Below are positions 14,348-26,500 of a stretch of DNA of 37,261 bases, piece after piece (the first letter of the stretch is position 1; each line of letters begins with the position of its first letter). Source of the DNA: a virus. Location of the stretch: positions 1-37,261 of IMG/VR virus record IMGVR_UViG_3300042938_000029; one strand, written 5' to 3'. Position numbers and translations under genes: made by a program. A model generated the notes under the pieces. The model was not told where the DNA came from, did not search any database, and saw nothing but the letters and a program-made list of their open reading frames with translations.

Positions 14348-17300
14348 TTACACCTCTGCCAAATGGACTGTCATTTGAGTTCCAGTTGACCCCTTTTGAT
14401 TTTCTATGTTATACACGACATATCTTTCATTAGCATCTGCAACAACATATAATCCATCAGAATTCTTATAATTCATTGTGACAATATCTCCTAATTGTAA
14501 CGTTGGGGTAGCAAAGGTATTTACTCCAATTGTCTTTCTTGGATCAATAGTCTTATTAATAATCCAGTCAAGCATTGCTTCTGCTGCCGCCGTAGTTTGA
14601 AGATATGGACTTTCTATTGAAAACTCATTCACTCCATATTTCAATCTACTATTCTTAATAGTATCGTAAATCTTTTTATAGTTTAAGGATTGTCCTGGGG
14701 TAAGGTTGTCGTAAATGGGGGCATCAGAAAGATTGCTTACCTTCTTTAGATATTCATCTACGGTAAGAGAGTATGTCGTGTTCTGAGTAAATGCAATACC
14801 AAGAATTCTTAAATAGTTTCCGGTAGTGTCGTCAAGGTTAAGGTTCTTATCAGTACAGTTAAATATCATAAACTCAGCGCCGTAAGATCCAGCGTAGTAT
14901 CCAGACACCGCATAGCCCTTTGTTCCGTTCAGCGTGTCTGCAATCTTTGAATAGAGGGCGGGGAACGCACGGTCATAACGAACATTAAAGAATACGGCTT
15001 CCCTCATAATAGTCCCAAACTCATCATAGAATAATTGATACTTGGGTGGCTCCTCAGAACCTATTCCAGATAAGAATGTCTGCTGAACAAAGCCATTGAT
15101 TGCATACTTGTTCAATGCCTCATTTGCATTTATTTCTTGATCCCCGAAAACTTTTGATACTGGTATTTGAACAGCCTTGTTTGGATCTGTATTTTCATAT
15201 CCTGTATTAAGGGCATATACGTTCTCAAACATGCATTTTGAAGATCCTCTGACAAATAAAGCGAGGTTGTTGTATTCTGGCAAAGGATCTGTATCGTCAA
15301 TGACAGCAAGTTGTTTATTATTTAAGTATAAATAGAATCTTCTTACTGATCCAATATTTACATATTCAACAGAAAGATCATATACTGTTGTTTTTTGAGA
15401 GCCTACCATTCTTGATAATCCAGTAAACTTCCCATCATCAACAATGATGTCTGCAAGACCTTGCCAAAGAGTTTGTGGAATTGCTACTTTTTCATTTCCT
15501 ATGACTAATCCAAGTGGAGATATTTCTACATCTGCTATTGTTCCACTTGTTGATGTTTGATAGGATAATGTGTATGTAGTTACAGCAGTTATTGTATACA
15601 CTCCATTAAGTGCCGCGTCAACACTACTTACGGTAATTGAATCGTTAACTATAAAACTATGTGGTATTAATGTTGTAAGTGTAGCAACGTTTCCAGTCCT
15701 TGCTTTTTTAATAATTTCTGATTTATTCTGACCAGCAAGAACCTTGTAGAAGAATATATTTGAGAATGCAATATCATCTTCAAGATTTATTGATGCTGTA
15801 CCACCATTTTGAGAAATAGTACTGAGAGGAACAAATGTTGCTGTTCCACCAGTTGCAGATCCAGTTACTGTTGATTTTACTGTAAATTGAGAACTAGTGC
15901 GACTTTCCACAATAGCATTTGCTATATTAAATGATCCACTTGATGCCCCCGTAATAGTAACAAGTTGACCAATGGAGAATTCATTATTACAAATATAAGT
16001 AATTGCTGTACCACTTCCAGTTGCAGAAGTAACCGAAGGTGCCAAGTATCCCGTAGGAGGTGGGGCAATTTGATATTGAAAAGTCTTTCTATTGTTTCCA
16101 ATAGAAGTTACAGAAAATTCTCCATTAAGCGTCGTTGTTGTTTGGGTTTTTCTATTATCATCAACTAGACCAGAGACAATTATCTTGTCTCCAATATTAA
16201 AAGTGTGTTGTGTTTTTGTTGTTACCGTAACTAAACCACTTACCGCTTGGGTGACTGGACTTGTCACAATATCAAACTTTTTAATATTATTATTACTAGT
16301 ATAGGCACTTACTGAGGCTGTACTTAATGCAACAATTTCAAAGAAATATCCATTATTATATGCCGCGTTTATTCCAAAGCCTATTCCACCAGAACCACCA
16401 GTAACCTTGACATCACTTGCTGAGTTTGGAGACACTATACTATTGCTTGAAATAATACTGTAGCCACCATTTGCTGTTTGAGATTGATTGGTTGATGATT
16501 CTACTTTTCCAATAATTCTTAATCTTGTTCCAAAATGAGTATATGGTTTATCAAGTTGTTTGTGTATGTATGAAACAAAATCTGCTGCGTTTATACCGCT
16601 TGGAAGTGGGGGACCGTTAAAGACTAATGCTGATGATTGAATTGCTCCAGATTGTGCAGTTTTCATATACGCAATTTCATTTTCAGTATAGTTTTTATTC
16701 GCCATAAAGTTTTTAATTATGCCATTTCTTGATGATTTTTTAGCATATTCTAATGCACTAAATTGACCATTAGATGTATTCTTTGTATTGCCTGCTTCTC
16801 CAACCGCCATTCCTGTTGGATATGAAGTTGTCTTGCTCATAGTAAACATGTATTGTCTAGCACTTTGAATGCAACCTCTTACATTAGCATCCTTAATCCA
16901 TTCACTTGACTCAGTAAGTCCAGCAACATGCTCGGTAACAATAGTTCCAAACTGTCCTCTACCGTGTTCCTTTACATCTCCCAAAGACATAACAAAGATA
17001 CCACTTGATACAGGATATTCTTCATACTTTGGCTCAGCATAAATTCTTACGTTTCCATTTGGATACATCTTTCCATTGAATTTTAACTGTGAGAAATAAT
17101 CTTGATATTCATGATTGTTGCTGATCCATACGTTGCCAACACCTTGAACCACATACTCTACTGCATCATATTTAATTACTTCTCCATTTGCATAGAGGTA
17201 TCCAGAATAATTTCCAAGCCAATAAATTCCTTCGCCAAGATCCAGAGTGTTATTGGTTAGTGTTTTTTCTGCATTACGAATATTTGTAACTGTTCCTGCA

Positions 17301-19840
17301 TTTGGAAGCGTGCCACCCGTTGCAGTAAATGTCACGATGTTATTGACATTGTTTACATTTGTTACTGTGTACACCCCACCGCTTCCAAGAGATCCAGCAC
17401 TATTGGTTGCAATAATCTTGATTCCAGTAAAAAACTTGTTAGCATTAGGCACAGTTATTATTGCTGACCAAGGTCCAGTTCCACTAATTGCAGACACAAC
17501 ACCAGTATTAGATATCAATGGATATTCAACAACTGGCAATAACGATGAAAGATTACTACTCAGTGGAGTAGCGGCAAGAGAATAACCAGAAGACTGTCCA
17601 CCCAATTCATTTATGGTTTGTTTATTTTCTTGTCCAGCAACTTCCCATAAAAGCGACGGCTTATATGTGTAAGTCTTATATTCATCAATATATGGCGCTT
17701 GAGCAATTGATCCTAATGATCTTTGAATATACCTAGAGGTGTAGTTAATTTGTCCTCCGTTGTATACCCGCTTTTCTTTAGATGAAATATTTATTATGTT
17801 TGGAAGATTTACCTTGGAGTCAACTAACTCTTCTTGACCATACAGGACTAAATCAGTTGGCCTCTCTTCCTCAGAAGGAAGCATGTAGTTTTTTGACATG
17901 ATGACAAGATTATTGTACTCATCAAAGAACATTGCGCTTTGTGATGAGATTGCCAATTGCTGTAACACCTCTGCGACACTTTGATCTGGACCAACAAAAA
18001 AATACGGAATAATTAATTCTTTTTCATTTGTTGTTCTCTTAAATACATAATTACTAAACCCAATATTATCCAGAAGAACAGTCATTGCATAACTTAAAGA
18101 CACGCTAGTGAGAAGCATTGATGGGGCTTTTTGAGATTCAAGAAAAAAGAAGAAGTCCCTAATTTGAATGTCAACTGTTGCAGCAACATCACTTGTTTGA
18201 GGGAATCCTTGAGAGTACATAGTCTTTACTGGAATGTAATAATCAATAGAATTAACGTTTCTCACAATATCATAGAAGTCAAATTTCATTTGATTGTCTA
18301 TATATTTTGAAATAATACTTCCTTGGTTTGTACTCTCATTAAATTCATTTCCAGAACTAAATGAAAAGTCTTCATCAAATAGTGAAATGGTTCCAACTGA
18401 GGCAAATAGATTTCCTACTGGAATAGATGTTGAACCTAAATCAGATAATGTTTTTGTAATAGAGTATGCAGTTACCTTGTCAGTAATCCTTGCATATAAT
18501 CTGGGGGACATTTCAATAAGATCAAACGTGCAGTCTGGTCTATTCATTGTTTCTACAACCAACCTCATACCGCGAATAAATTGAAAGTCTCTGTATATCT
18601 TTATGCTATCTTGAACATAGGAATATGGGTCTGAAAGTTTTGTTATAAACTTTGTGCTTGCATTGATTGTTTCATTTGCCAATGTCCAAGAATATGATGG
18701 AGTGATAATGTCCCACCCAGACCCATCACTAATGTATAACGTTCCTTTGTCAGTCTCTGTTTCTTTAAACAAATACGCATAGCCGATGGGGGTATTTGTT
18801 CCAGGAAGGCTTGCTGGGGAGTATATTGTATCGACAAGAACAAATGATTCTTGATATGATTCTGGAACATCTAGTCCATACTGTAACTCTACATATCCAT
18901 CTGGATTTATTATTGGATCAGTTCCTGATCTATTTACAACAGTTCCATTTTCTTTTATATACGAAAAGTTATCTGAAAATGACAAGATGGTTGTCCAAGT
19001 GGTACTGTCATCTTTAAGAACTTGTACTGTCCATTTCTTAGGAATTGTTTTTCTTATTTCTCCATATAGCGGATCTTGACCGTTTGGTTCTTTTGGATTG
19101 CTCTGCAATCTATATGGTCCAAGATCTATCTCTCCAACATTTGTCTGCATTTTAAATACAAGTTTATTTACTGGAATCTTTTCTCTGTATACAATAAATG
19201 GAGCGGCATCATAAATATAATCCTTTCCATCTGATGTATTTTTCTTTGATACTCCATACTCACCATTATCATTTCCATCTGTTTCTTTTCTGTATGAAGT
19301 CCAATACTTAAATTGATCAAATTTAGAGGACATGTAATATCTTGGACGCCTAGCAACGTTAGTGGATAATAGTGGCTCAGTCTCGCTCTTATGGGTTCTG
19401 GGGCTATCAACATATTGACTTCCTTGAACAATGTTGTCTCCCACTTGAATTGTTACCATTGGACTGTTTAGGTACAATAATTTATTTATTCCAGACCTTG
19501 GTCTATATGGTTTTATACAATCTTCTAGTGAATAGAGCAGGTTCAATTTTTTCTTTTTTGTAATAAACGAAATTGGCTCATTATCATCATCAAAACCATT
19601 GTCAACTATGATGTCAGAATCTGTGGCTCCAGTGTAATACTTTATTGATCCGCTATCATCATCATACGTTGTTTTAATTGAAGCAAACACACTTCCTGCA
19701 AGCGCGGGTCTGTAACGATAGTTGCCAAGTTTTTCAATATTATCTGCTTGGTTAAGATTTAATTCAAGAAATACTTCTTGAGCACTTGCAATTGTATGAG
19801 ATGTCTTAAGATGATCGTTTAAAGGATCTGATTGAAACAT
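14348..19840 (-). CDS. Very large tail hub / minor tail protein with lectin-like domain
   Basis: The 1830-residue protein follows the distal-tail-like gene with a one-base TAATG overlap, the position of tail hub (Tal/gp27-like) proteins. The C terminus (PTLQLGDIVTMNYKNSDGLYVV to MTVHLAEV) is typical of actinophage hub proteins. Residues about 1110-1540 form a concanavalin-like domain (GIGFGINAAYNNGYFFEI early; FYLYLNNKQLAVIDD and LALFVRGSSKCMFENVYAL late). At least three small beta modules interrupt it between its two halves, and a fourth related segment occurs near 775-860. These insertions explain part of the unusual length. The protein probably forms the tail tip and binds cell-surface glycans. 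No hydrolase active site could be confirmed. Confidence 0.75.
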   Translation of the reverse strand: MFQSDPLNDHLKTSHTIASAQEVFLELNLNQADNIEKLGNYRYRPALAGSVFASIKTTYDDDSGSIKYYTGATDSDIIVDNGFDDDNEPISFITKKKKLNLLYSLEDCIKPYRPRSGINKLLYLNSPMVTIQVGDNIVQGSQYVDSPRTHKSETEPLLSTNVARRPRYYMSSKFDQFKYWTSYRKETDGNDNGEYGVSKKNTSDGKDYIYDAAPFIVYREKIPVNKLVFKMQTNVGEIDLGPYRLQSNPKEPNGQDPLYGEIRKTIPKKWTVQVLKDDSTTWTTILSFSDNFSYIKENGTVVNRSGTDPIINPDGYVELQYGLDVPESYQESFVLVDTIYSPASLPGTNTPIGYAYLFKETETDKGTLYISDGSGWDIITPSYSWTLANETINASTKFITKLSDPYSYVQDSIKIYRDFQFIRGMRLVVETMNRPDCTFDLIEMSPRLYARITDKVTAYSITKTLSDLGSTSIPVGNLFASVGTISLFDEDFSFSSGNEFNESTNQGSIISKYIDNQMKFDFYDIVRNVNSIDYYIPVKTMYSQGFPQTSDVAATVDIQIRDFFFFLESQKAPSMLLTSVSLSYAMTVLLDNIGFSNYVFKRTTNEKELIIPYFFVGPDQSVAEVLQQLAISSQSAMFFDEYNNLVIMSKNYMLPSEEERPTDLVLYGQEELVDSKVNLPNIINISSKEKRVYNGGQINYTSRYIQRSLGSIAQAPYIDEYKTYTYKPSLLWEVAGQENKQTINELGGQSSGYSLAATPLSSNLSSLLPVVEYPLISNTGVVSAISGTGPWSAIITVPNANKFFTGIKIIATNSAGSLGSGGVYTVTNVNNVNNIVTFTATGGTLPNAGTVTNIRNAEKTLTNNTLDLGEGIYWLGNYSGYLYANGEVIKYDAVEYVVQGVGNVWISNNHEYQDYFSQLKFNGKMYPNGNVRIYAEPKYEEYPVSSGIFVMSLGDVKEHGRGQFGTIVTEHVAGLTESSEWIKDANVRGCIQSARQYMFTMSKTTSYPTGMAVGEAGNTKNTSNGQFSALEYAKKSSRNGIIKNFMANKNYTENEIAYMKTAQSGAIQSSALVFNGPPLPSGINAADFVSYIHKQLDKPYTHFGTRLRIIGKVESSTNQSQTANGGYSIISSNSIVSPNSASDVKVTGGSGGIGFGINAAYNNGYFFEIVALSTASVSAYTSNNNIKKFDIVTSPVTQAVSGLVTVTTKTQHTFNIGDKIIVSGLVDDNRKTQTTTTLNGEFSVTSIGNNRKTFQYQIAPPPTGYLAPSVTSATGSGTAITYICNNEFSIGQLVTITGASSGSFNIANAIVESRTSSQFTVKSTVTGSATGGTATFVPLSTISQNGGTASINLEDDIAFSNIFFYKVLAGQNKSEIIKKARTGNVATLTTLIPHSFIVNDSITVSSVDAALNGVYTITAVTTYTLSYQTSTSGTIADVEISPLGLVIGNEKVAIPQTLWQGLADIIVDDGKFTGLSRMVGSQKTTVYDLSVEYVNIGSVRRFYLYLNNKQLAVIDDTDPLPEYNNLALFVRGSSKCMFENVYALNTGYENTDPNKAVQIPVSKVFGDQEINANEALNKYAINGFVQQTFLSGIGSEEPPKYQLFYDEFGTIMREAVFFNVRYDRAFPALYSKIADTLNGTKGYAVSGYYAGSYGAEFMIFNCTDKNLNLDDTTGNYLRILGIAFTQNTTYSLTVDEYLKKVSNLSDAPIYDNLTPGQSLNYKKIYDTIKNSRLKYGVNEFSIESPYLQTTAAAEAMLDWIINKTIDPRKTIGVNTFATPTLQLGDIVTMNYKNSDGLYVVADANERYVVYNIENQKGSTGTQMTVHLAEV
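15510..15710 (-). repeat. Beta module copy D in the large tail protein
   Basis: Residues about 1377-1443 carry VATLTT, PHSFIVNDSITVSSVDAALN and GVYTI, then a Thr/Ser-rich strand ending in SPLG. It is the closest relative of the module in the tail-tip protein (13215-13425), which also ends in SPVG. It separates FYKVLAGQNKSEI from the next part of the lectin-like domain (TLWQGLADIIVDDGKF). Confidence 0.6.
15820..16060 (-). repeat. Beta module copy C in the large tail protein
   Basis: Residues about 1262-1340 include YICNNEFSIGQLVTITGAS and SSQFTVKSTV, followed by TGSATGGTATFV. The layout matches copies B and D, with the aspartate of GD replaced by Gln and the NGxY element replaced by FNIANAIV. 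It lies directly after copy B, making a tandem pair. Confidence 0.5.
16065..16255 (-). repeat. Beta module copy B in the large tail protein
   Basis: Residues about 1195-1258 carry LVTVTTKTQHTFNIGDKII, then a longer loop (DDNRKTQTTTT), LNGEFSV and a final FQYQI strand. It follows the lectin-like segment GYFFEIVALS and begins a block of two adjacent modules. Confidence 0.55.
17260..17520 (-). repeat. Possible beta module copy A in the large tail protein
   Basis: Residues about 775-860 have IITVPNANKFFTGIKIIA, then GGVYTVTNVNNVNNIVTF. The order of strands matches the other modules but the similarity is weaker. It interrupts the region between PVVEYPLISNTG and TLDLGEGIYWLGNYSGYLYA. Confidence 0.4.
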
Positions 19841-20520
19841 TAGACTTCTTCCAATGACACATTGATATTCCAGAAATCAAAATTGTTTGCGCCTCTTTTT
19901 TCTATTGAATAATCGAATGATGAAAAGAACATCAGCCTGACATCATTGTATATTGATAGGTAGTTAAAGGAAGCATCTGTAATCGCTCCACCAGTTTGAA
20001 AGGATGGGTTATTGTATTTATCATATGCTAGGTATACATAGAATGGTCCTGAATGATTTTCATACCAATCAAGAATTTCTACACCGCCTGCCCCCGCATC
20101 TGCGGTATATTCGGTATACGTTGATGATGGAACTGGATCACCGTTCTGATCGAATATTACGTTTCTAGAAAATGATCTAGATGGAAGTCTATTCCACGCA
20201 ACAGATATATTTATCTTGTTGGCAATGAAATATGATCTCATTGTTCCATTAATCATTCTTTGTCTTGTTTCAATTCTTTGCTGAGCAATGCTCATCTCTC
20301 CACGATTATGATCTGAGAGTATCAAGAAATCTTCTTTTTCTATGCCCAGAGGAAACCTAACGTTATCCATAATAGTTCCAGCATTGTCAGACCAAAGCAT
20401 TGCCTGTGGCCTTGACCACTTTGTTCTTTTGGGCATATAGTTAGCACCATACACTTGAGTCCCTGGATTTGCTGGGGGATTTAAGGTAACCAGTTCTAAA
20501 TTACTTGGATTAGTATCCAC
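19840..20520 (-). CDS. Distal tail-like minor tail protein
   Basis: The 226-residue protein sits between the tape measure and the large hub protein, the usual place of the distal tail (Dit) protein that closes the tube and seats the baseplate. It contains a segment typical of this position in actinophages (KWSRPQAMLWSDN early; WYENHSGPFYVYLAYDKYN late) and a final beta strand NFDFWNINVSLEEV. It overlaps the tape measure stop by 11 bases and its own stop overlaps the hub start by one base. The Dit role is inferred from order. Confidence 0.65.
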   Translation of the reverse strand: MDTNPSNLELVTLNPPANPGTQVYGANYMPKRTKWSRPQAMLWSDNAGTIMDNVRFPLGIEKEDFLILSDHNRGEMSIAQQRIETRQRMINGTMRSYFIANKINISVAWNRLPSRSFSRNVIFDQNGDPVPSSTYTEYTADAGAGGVEILDWYENHSGPFYVYLAYDKYNNPSFQTGGAITDASFNYLSIYNDVRLMFFSSFDYSIEKRGANNFDFWNINVSLEEV

Positions 20521-23500
20521 GGAAACTCCTTACTGCCATACTATCTACCTTCTTAATTTTAGTCATAACTGTATTTGCGATATCATCAGCAGAAGCATTT
20601 GTATTTGCACTAACATTAACGCTATATGTATTATACACTGGAGCGTTGATGTTGGATGTATTTGATGTTGGTTGTACGGATGTGATAATTGGTTGCTGAG
20701 TGTTGTACCTTGGCATATCGAATGATCCCATGTTCATTCTTGAAAGCATTGGCATTCCATACTTTTGAACAGAAGCCCTACGCATTACAAATTCTCCAGG
20801 GGTAAGCATAGCAGAAACTGAATCTCCTCCTCCCGCTCCAACGACTTGAGCACCAGGACTCTTATAAGACCCACTCATACTTGTGTTTATTCCAAGATTT
20901 GGACTCTTGTATGCCCCGCCTTTCGTAGCCATTCCACCAGTGGCTAATTTTATTGCAGCCTTTCCAGAATTAAGTGAAGCATTGCTGGATGCATCTCTTT
21001 TTGCAAGAATAGCATCACGTTTTTTCGTCCATGCATCTACTCTAGCCTGATAATCTTCTTTTGATTCTAATTCATCTGGCTTTGGTGCTGGTCCTAAATC
21101 CTTTAAATCTCCAGAAGCCAAACGTTGTGCATCTAAAATTTCTTTTTTAACTTTATACCAAGCGTTAGCAATTTTATCTACTCTTTCTTTTTGACCATCA
21201 AGCAATTTTAAATCATCTATCTTTAACTCTAAACTACTGATTTGCGCTTCTAAGATATCGTCAAAACCAGCCTTTATATCGTTTAATTTTCCAAGTTCAG
21301 TTTGCAAGTTGGCAAGTTTTCCATCTTGCAGCCCAATGATTTCTGTTTCTCTCTTATAGATTGTATCTTGAACACCCTGAATCAATACATCAACATCATA
21401 CTGTTGCTTCTTCAATGGAGCCATTTCAAGATTTCTATTATATATGGCATCTTCAATATCACGAATCTGTAGACTTGTTTGATAAGATTGTTCTTTGATA
21501 GAGGCAATCTGTGCTTCTGCTTGTTCTCTTGTTAGCCCACCAGCAGTAGTTAGTCCAGCAACTTGATTCTCCATACCAACTTTAAGGCTATCCTTCATTT
21601 GTTGGGAAGCATTCTGATCACTTGATGCCAACATTTCTTGTTGTGCCGCTGCTGCGGCATAAACGTCTCCTTGGCTTAGTGCTTGCGCTAATCCAAGTTG
21701 ACCCTTTTGTTGACTAATGATATACTCATTAACCTTTGCTATTTCATCAAGAGCATTAACCCTCTTGTTGTAGTTATCTTGGATTACCTTTTCTTGTTGA
21801 GACATGATATCAAGATCATGACTTAAAGCATCGGAAATTCTATTTCTAAGTTCGTCTTCTCGTTTTATTGAATCAATTCTTGTTTGATCAGTATCGTTTA
21901 ATCTTTGCAGGGCATCAATTTGGCGCTGAATCATTTCTTTTTGTCGTTCAAGATTACGAATGGTACGGCTGTCAGCAAGATTAAGTTTTTCTTTAGCATC
22001 TATTTGATCGTTGATAACGTCTATTTCTTTTTGCTTCGCAGAAATTGCTTCATTTACTGGCTGCACTTGTTGTTTGTATGCTAAATTAGTGTCTTCAATT
22101 TGTTGATTTAGATCACTTATTGCTTTTTCATTAGGATCAACAGTATCAAGAGTTGCCCTAAGAGCAGTCATAACAGCCTTGAGGCTTTCTTTTGTTTTTC
22201 CTGCTGCGGCATTTATTATGAGCAATGCATCTTCTGCATTAGAGGAAAGGGATTTTGCATCCTCTTTTGAAAATCCTTGTCTTTCTAATATACCTTGAGC
22301 ATTAATTTGTTGTCTCTTCTCTGTTCCTGCCTTTTTTATATTTACAAGAGTTTGACTGGATGTTGTTTTTGTATAATCTGCAATAAGTTGTTTTACTTTT
22401 GATTTGCTCATATTAAGAAGTTCTTGTAAGTTCTTTAAACCGTCTTCTCCAGCACCAAGTGAATCTATGATTGCTTGAGGAATTAGGTTTTTCTTACCAA
22501 ATTTATCTTTTATTTTATTTAGCATTCCTGGGAATATTTTAAGATTGGCTTCAGTATCTGCTATAAGTTGTTGAAGTATTGACTTAGTTTTACTGCCACC
22601 ACCACCATCTCCTTCTTTATCACCATTTCCAGCACCCCCTGCTGCATCTCTTGCAGCAATTGCCAATCTTTTAGATTCATCTAGCGCAGCCTTTTGAGCG
22701 GCAATTTCTGCTGGCGTTGATCCAGTTACACCCCTTTGTGCAGCACGAATAGCATACATATCATTTCCACTTAATACAGCCTCACCAATTTTTTTAGTTG
22801 TTGTAATTTCAGTTATATATGTTGTGAGGTTTGTAATAAAATCTCTTTTGTTTGGAACAGAATCTAGGTATGATAAATAATCTGCGGCTTCTGCTAATCT
22901 TTTTGCATCTGCTCCTTCTATCGCAATGCCTAATTCTTTTTTAAGATTTTGATTGCTTATTCCCTCCATATAGATAAGAGTCGCTTTAAGGTCTTCTGCT
23001 GCTTTAAGTCCATAAACACTTGCAACCATAATGATTTGCTTTTTTATAGTATCTTCTGTGTTATAGATACTCAAATAAAATCTTGTAGCATCTTCTACAC
23101 TCATGCCCTCTTGATTTATTAATAAGTCAAACTCAGCCTTATATTGTGCTCCACCCTCAGATAGTTTGAATATTGAATCAAGATTTTTTAATTCATCTAA
23201 CGATAATCCTCCACTTGCAACAGAAAATGTTAGTTTTGTTACAAAATCTTTAGGAATCGTGCCTAGTGACGACTTAACAGATTCAACAGAAGACTCTAAC
23301 TGAGTAAACTGTTCTTCTGTCATACCCATACCCTTTGCATATTCCTTAAAATATCCACCCACATAATCTTTACCGCTTACACCCAATACCGTATTAAGTT
23401 GTGATATTGCTGTTATTTGATCACTTAATCCAGTGGAGGCTTCCTTGCTTAATTGATTATATTCTTTTTGAGTAATAGTTCCTTTATTTTTTTCAATAGT

Positions 23501-26500
23501 AAGTAGTGCCAAGGCTTCTCTATACTTAGTGGCATTTGTTGCGGCAATTTGAAATGCTGCTCCACCTTCTTCTTTTGATACTGTTGCTCCCATTGGGGCT
23601 AACCAAGTTCTTCCAGTTGCTCCTTCTGGCCTTGGCTCATTCTTAAGTCTTGAAACTAATGCTTGATTTTCTAAAATTTTGTTTTTAACAACGTCTAATT
23701 GAGGACTCATAGTGTCACTAATTGTTCCCATAAAGACTTCACTGGCAGTCTTTCTTAAAGTTTTTCCATCTTTCTTAAGTTGTCCATTTATGGAGGTTAC
23801 TACCGCATGACCAATCATTGGATCGTTTAACTCAATTGATACTTGTCTGGCTACAGCCTTTGCTTGACCAGCAGTTAAAAATCCAGCAGCCAAAGCCTGA
23901 GTAACTTGAGCAGTTAAAGAGGATAGCCTTTCTTTTCCAGAAAGCATACCTACAGATTTAACAACTCCTTTGCCAGCCTCTCCTTGAGTAAAGTCTGCTG
24001 CAAAACCTTTTTGAGCAGTAGTTATTCCTTCAGATGAAGCAAATGATGCAGCCGCCTGTTGCATTAATGTTGATTTTCCTGTTTGCCTTGCAAAGGCTGT
24101 CATTGCTCCAGCAGAACCTAGTGCAGCATCAATATATTTTTGATTTGCTGCAATTAACTCATTTTGTTTATCTGTTGATTGCTTAATGTTCCAAACAAAT
24201 AATCCTATTGCTGCTATGGCTAATGCCCAAGGAGCAGCAACTAATGCCATCTTGAGCGCAGTTTTTACCGTTGTTTCTCCAAGAAGCATCATGGCTGTAC
24301 TCGCTACGTCTAGAGCAATCATTGCTGGCATGAGTTTTTGTGCAAATTGACCAACAGCATTGTCCATCATTGAAAGTCCTATGGCAATTCCGCTTGCCCC
24401 CATGGATGCACCCATGATCTTACCACGAATATCTTTTTTCCCAGAAGCGTCACCTCCTCCTTGCTGACTAACAAGGACTTGTTCTTGCATTGCTAATTCT
24501 TGTTCAAGCATTGCTCTTGCTGACTGAGCAGCAAGTCTTGCATTTTCATCTGCCAACTTTGCCATTCTTTTTGTTTCTACTAGTTCAACAGTTCTAGCCT
24601 TTTGTCTTGATTCTTCTAGTCTTCTTAATTGTCTTGTTTGTTGTGTGGCATCTGTCATTCCACCCGCTTCCATGACACCAACATTTCTCATATCTCTTCT
24701 TAAATGAGACATCTCCATCTTATATGCTTCTCTTGCTGATTGCGCTAACATCTTTCCAGAACTTGCTGCAACCTTAGAAGATCTCTTTGCTCCAACAACC
24801 ATTCCTTCAGCAGCATCATCCATAACTTCTGCATATGCTTCTGATGGACTATTGATTTTCATGGCTTTTTTTGTACCAGTTACTGCTGCTCTACCGTAAG
24901 ATCTTCCGCTTTCTATTGCATCTCTTTCTCCTGAATCGGAATTAAATCTATCTTGACGTACTTCAGCAGCAGCAACGGCTCCCGTTGCAAAAGATCTAAA
25001 TCCTGGGCTAACATCAATTTGTGTATCCCTAAGCATTTTTTCTAATATTCTTTTTTGAAGTTGCAACTCTTGTTCAGTTAATGCCATCCCCTTAGTAACT
25101 TTTCTTGCAATCTCTTGCTTTTGTTGTTCGGTGAATTCTGACCTTTCTAATTCTGCTAGATACGCTCTTTGAGTACGAGGAGATGACTGCATTATTTGTG
25201 AAAGTTGATTTTCCGCTCCACTTTGTGCTTTCCAATTTTGGCTTTGCCAATTTTCAAAAATTAATTTTTCTTCATTATTTTTTATTTCAATAGTGTGTGC
25301 TCTATCAACTTGACGAGCACTTTTTACTCTTTTATCTGAATTTTTCTTGTACTCTTTTAATTGATCGTCTTTTAACTTTCCTTCATATCTTAATTGTTTA
25401 AGTCTTTCTTCTTCATATGCTTCCATTGCATCTCCTGCTGCGCGTGAAGCAGCATCAGCGGTAGCATATTCTTTTGCTCCAGTAGACGGTCTTTCAGCAA
25501 GAAGTTGTTGCTCAACAGTTCTAGTTTCTCCTGCCGCCTTTGCATTGTATCTTGCTCCTGGAAGTTGAGGAGCAAATCCTTGTTGAGCCATAGCCGCCAT
25601 AAACCCTGATGAACTTACCCTTTTTCCTGCTGCTGCAAGGGATGCTAGAACAGCATTTGTTCTTTCAATGGTATCATCTAATGTTCCTGCTGCAATTGCA
25701 GCCTCTCGTATACGATTAAAAAATAACTCAATGCCCTGAGTTGTTCTTGTATCTTGTCTAAACTCCAATCCTTCTGGCATCGTTGCTCCAACAAGATTTG
25801 GTACGTTTGCATTCTTACCCTTTTTATATCCAGGCAACGTTCCAGCATTCATTGCAGCAATAACTGGAGCATATCGTTGTGATGCTTTTTTAGTGACAAC
25901 CGTTTCTCCAGGCTCTAATAGAGCGGGGATCTTATCCCCACTTCCACTACCAGGAACAACTCCACCATCTGCCATCCTTAATGTTGGTGGTTGTCCTCTT
26001 CCTCTTCTACCGCCGCCTCCAAGCGTCGTTGGCAAAGCCGTTGCAGCCAGACCAGCAGACTTTGTATACCTACCATACATCCCAATCAAAGATTGAACAG
26101 CATCTTTCTGAAGTCGCAAAGAACTAGTTAGTTGACTTGTTTTTCCTTCTAAGGTTTGTGCCGCAGCCGCCGCATCAAGTTCTGCATTGCTCAGATAATC
26201 AAAGACAGATGCATCACCCTTAATTCTTGAGAATCCTCGTCTTAGTGTTTGAATGAATTTTACAATATTGGCAAACCCATTAGCCAAAAGTCCAACAGTC
26301 ATAAGAATAATTGGACCAATTCCTGCAACAAGACCAATAATCAATGCAGTTGCATTCTTTACTCCATCTGGAAGATTATTGAATGCATCGGCTATTTTTG
26401 TAACTACGCTAATAACTGGAGTTAATGCCTTGAGGAACGCTTCTCCAATTGGAGCAATTGCAATCTTAAGTTGTTCCATTGCTGCTTGAAATTTTACAGA

